Origin: DAIDHZ01 sp965370365
GTDB lineage: Bacteria > Chlamydiota > Chlamydiia > Chlamydiales > SM23-39
Direction of reading: 5' to 3'
NCBI GenBank assembly: GCA_965370365.1
Contig: CBDUSP010000072.1
Coordinates: 1-5,726 of the forward strand
DNA length: 5,726 nucleotides
Shown here: positions 5,442 to 5,726 of the stretch, piece after piece
Position numbering within the stretch: position 1 is the first letter of the stretch
How the letters are laid out: each line of letters begins with the position of its first letter
The notes under the pieces: generated by a model
The model's database searches: none
The model's input: only the letters and a program-made list of their open reading frames with translations
What the model was told of the DNA's origin: nothing
Translations under genes and position numbers: made by a program

Positions 5442-5726
5442 TTCCTTTGGAGAAATGTTTCGGATCACGACATTTGGTGAGTCTCATGGACGTTGTATCG
5501 GGGTTGTCATTGATGGCTGTCCCTCCGGGATCCTACTCAATGAGGAGGATATAAATAAGCAGCTGCATTTTCGCTCTCCTGGCAAAAATCCATATACATC
5601 ACCAAGATCAGAAGAAGATAAAGCAGAGATTGTGTCAGGCGTGTTTGAGGGAAAAACAACGGGAGCGCCAATTACGATTTTGATTCAAAATAAGGATGCC
5701 GATAGCAGCTCATATGAAGGAATCAA
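5431..5726 (+). CDS. aroC: chorismate synthase, 5' part only, TTG start
   Basis: AroC removes phosphate from EPSP to give chorismate, using reduced FMN. Only the first 98 codons are in the window; the gene runs off the right edge (family length about 360). Beginning at TTG 5431 the protein opens with MASNSFGEMFRITTFGESHG, the textbook chorismate synthase N-terminus including the catalytic His (H19). An ATG start at 5455 would remove the first eight residues, among them the conserved SNSFG. Further family motifs are VIDGCPSG (26-33), RSPG (48-51), TSPR (56-59), GKTTGAPI (74-81) and NKDADSSSYE (87-96). The start overlaps aroK by 11 bases. An automatic caller accepting only ATG would misplace it. 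Confidence 0.95.
   Translation, partial: MASNSFGEMFRITTFGESHGRCIGVVIDGCPSGILLNEEDINKQLHFRSPGKNPYTSPRSEEDKAEIVSGVFEGKTTGAPITILIQNKDADSSSYEGI

Larger units (their letters stand above)
1459..5726 (+). other. shikimate-pathway operon aroDE-aroB-aroA-aroK-aroC
   Basis: Five genes lie on one strand with no gaps. Neighbouring frames overlap by 4 bases (2793-2796), 11 (3748-3758), 4 (4989-4992) and 11 (5431-5441). No terminator or promoter-sized space is visible between them, so a single transcript is inferred, with translation passed from gene to gene. The set carries every step from DAHP to chorismate; DAHP synthase is absent from the window. From memory, the Chlamydiaceae order is aroA-aroK/L-aroC-aroB-aroDE. 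The aroA-K-C block is therefore kept here, while aroB and aroDE stand in front of it and in the opposite order to each other. Confidence 0.85.

Overview
The window comes from a bacterial chromosome of moderate GC and carries two divergent gene groups with almost no non-coding DNA. The best guess for the source is a member of the Chlamydiae, probably an environmental (amoeba- or arthropod-associated) lineage rather than Chlamydia itself. The grounds are the fused aroD-aroE gene, the chlamydia-like active-site wording of AroA (GNSGxxLRF in place of the usual GNAGT), and the dense aro operon. This assignment rests on family knowledge and was not searched.

Left part, minus strand (116-1395): adk, a zinc-lid adenylate kinase, is followed after 8 bases by a gene for an unrecognised 190-residue protein. 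The two form a small, probably translationally coupled operon reading leftwards. Beyond it (1-115) lies no gene, only a GC-rich cluster of small hairpins (16-62) that looks like an intergenic repeat.

Centre (1396-1458): a 63-base divergent control region. It holds a good sigma70-type promoter for adk, a weaker candidate promoter for the aro genes, and the Shine-Dalgarno sites of both operons.

Right part, plus strand (1459-5726, running off the end): aroDE, aroB, aroA, aroK and the first 98 codons of aroC. Together they encode every shikimate-pathway step after DAHP synthase: AroB makes 3-dehydroquinate, the AroD half of AroDE dehydrates it, the AroE half reduces the product to shikimate, AroK phosphorylates it, AroA adds enolpyruvate and AroC forms chorismate. 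No DAHP synthase gene is in the window. All four junctions overlap, by 4, 11, 4 and 11 bases, so the operon reads as one translationally coupled unit. Start sites were refined: aroDE at 1459 (not the upstream ATG at 1366), aroB at 2793, aroK at 4989, and aroC at a TTG at 5431 that restores the canonical chorismate synthase N-terminus.

No radically new system is evident. The points most worth a second look are the unknown adk-linked protein with its internal duplication, the substituted glyphosate-site residues in AroA, the short AroK with an altered lid, the compact AroB, and the GC-rich hairpin repeat at the left edge.
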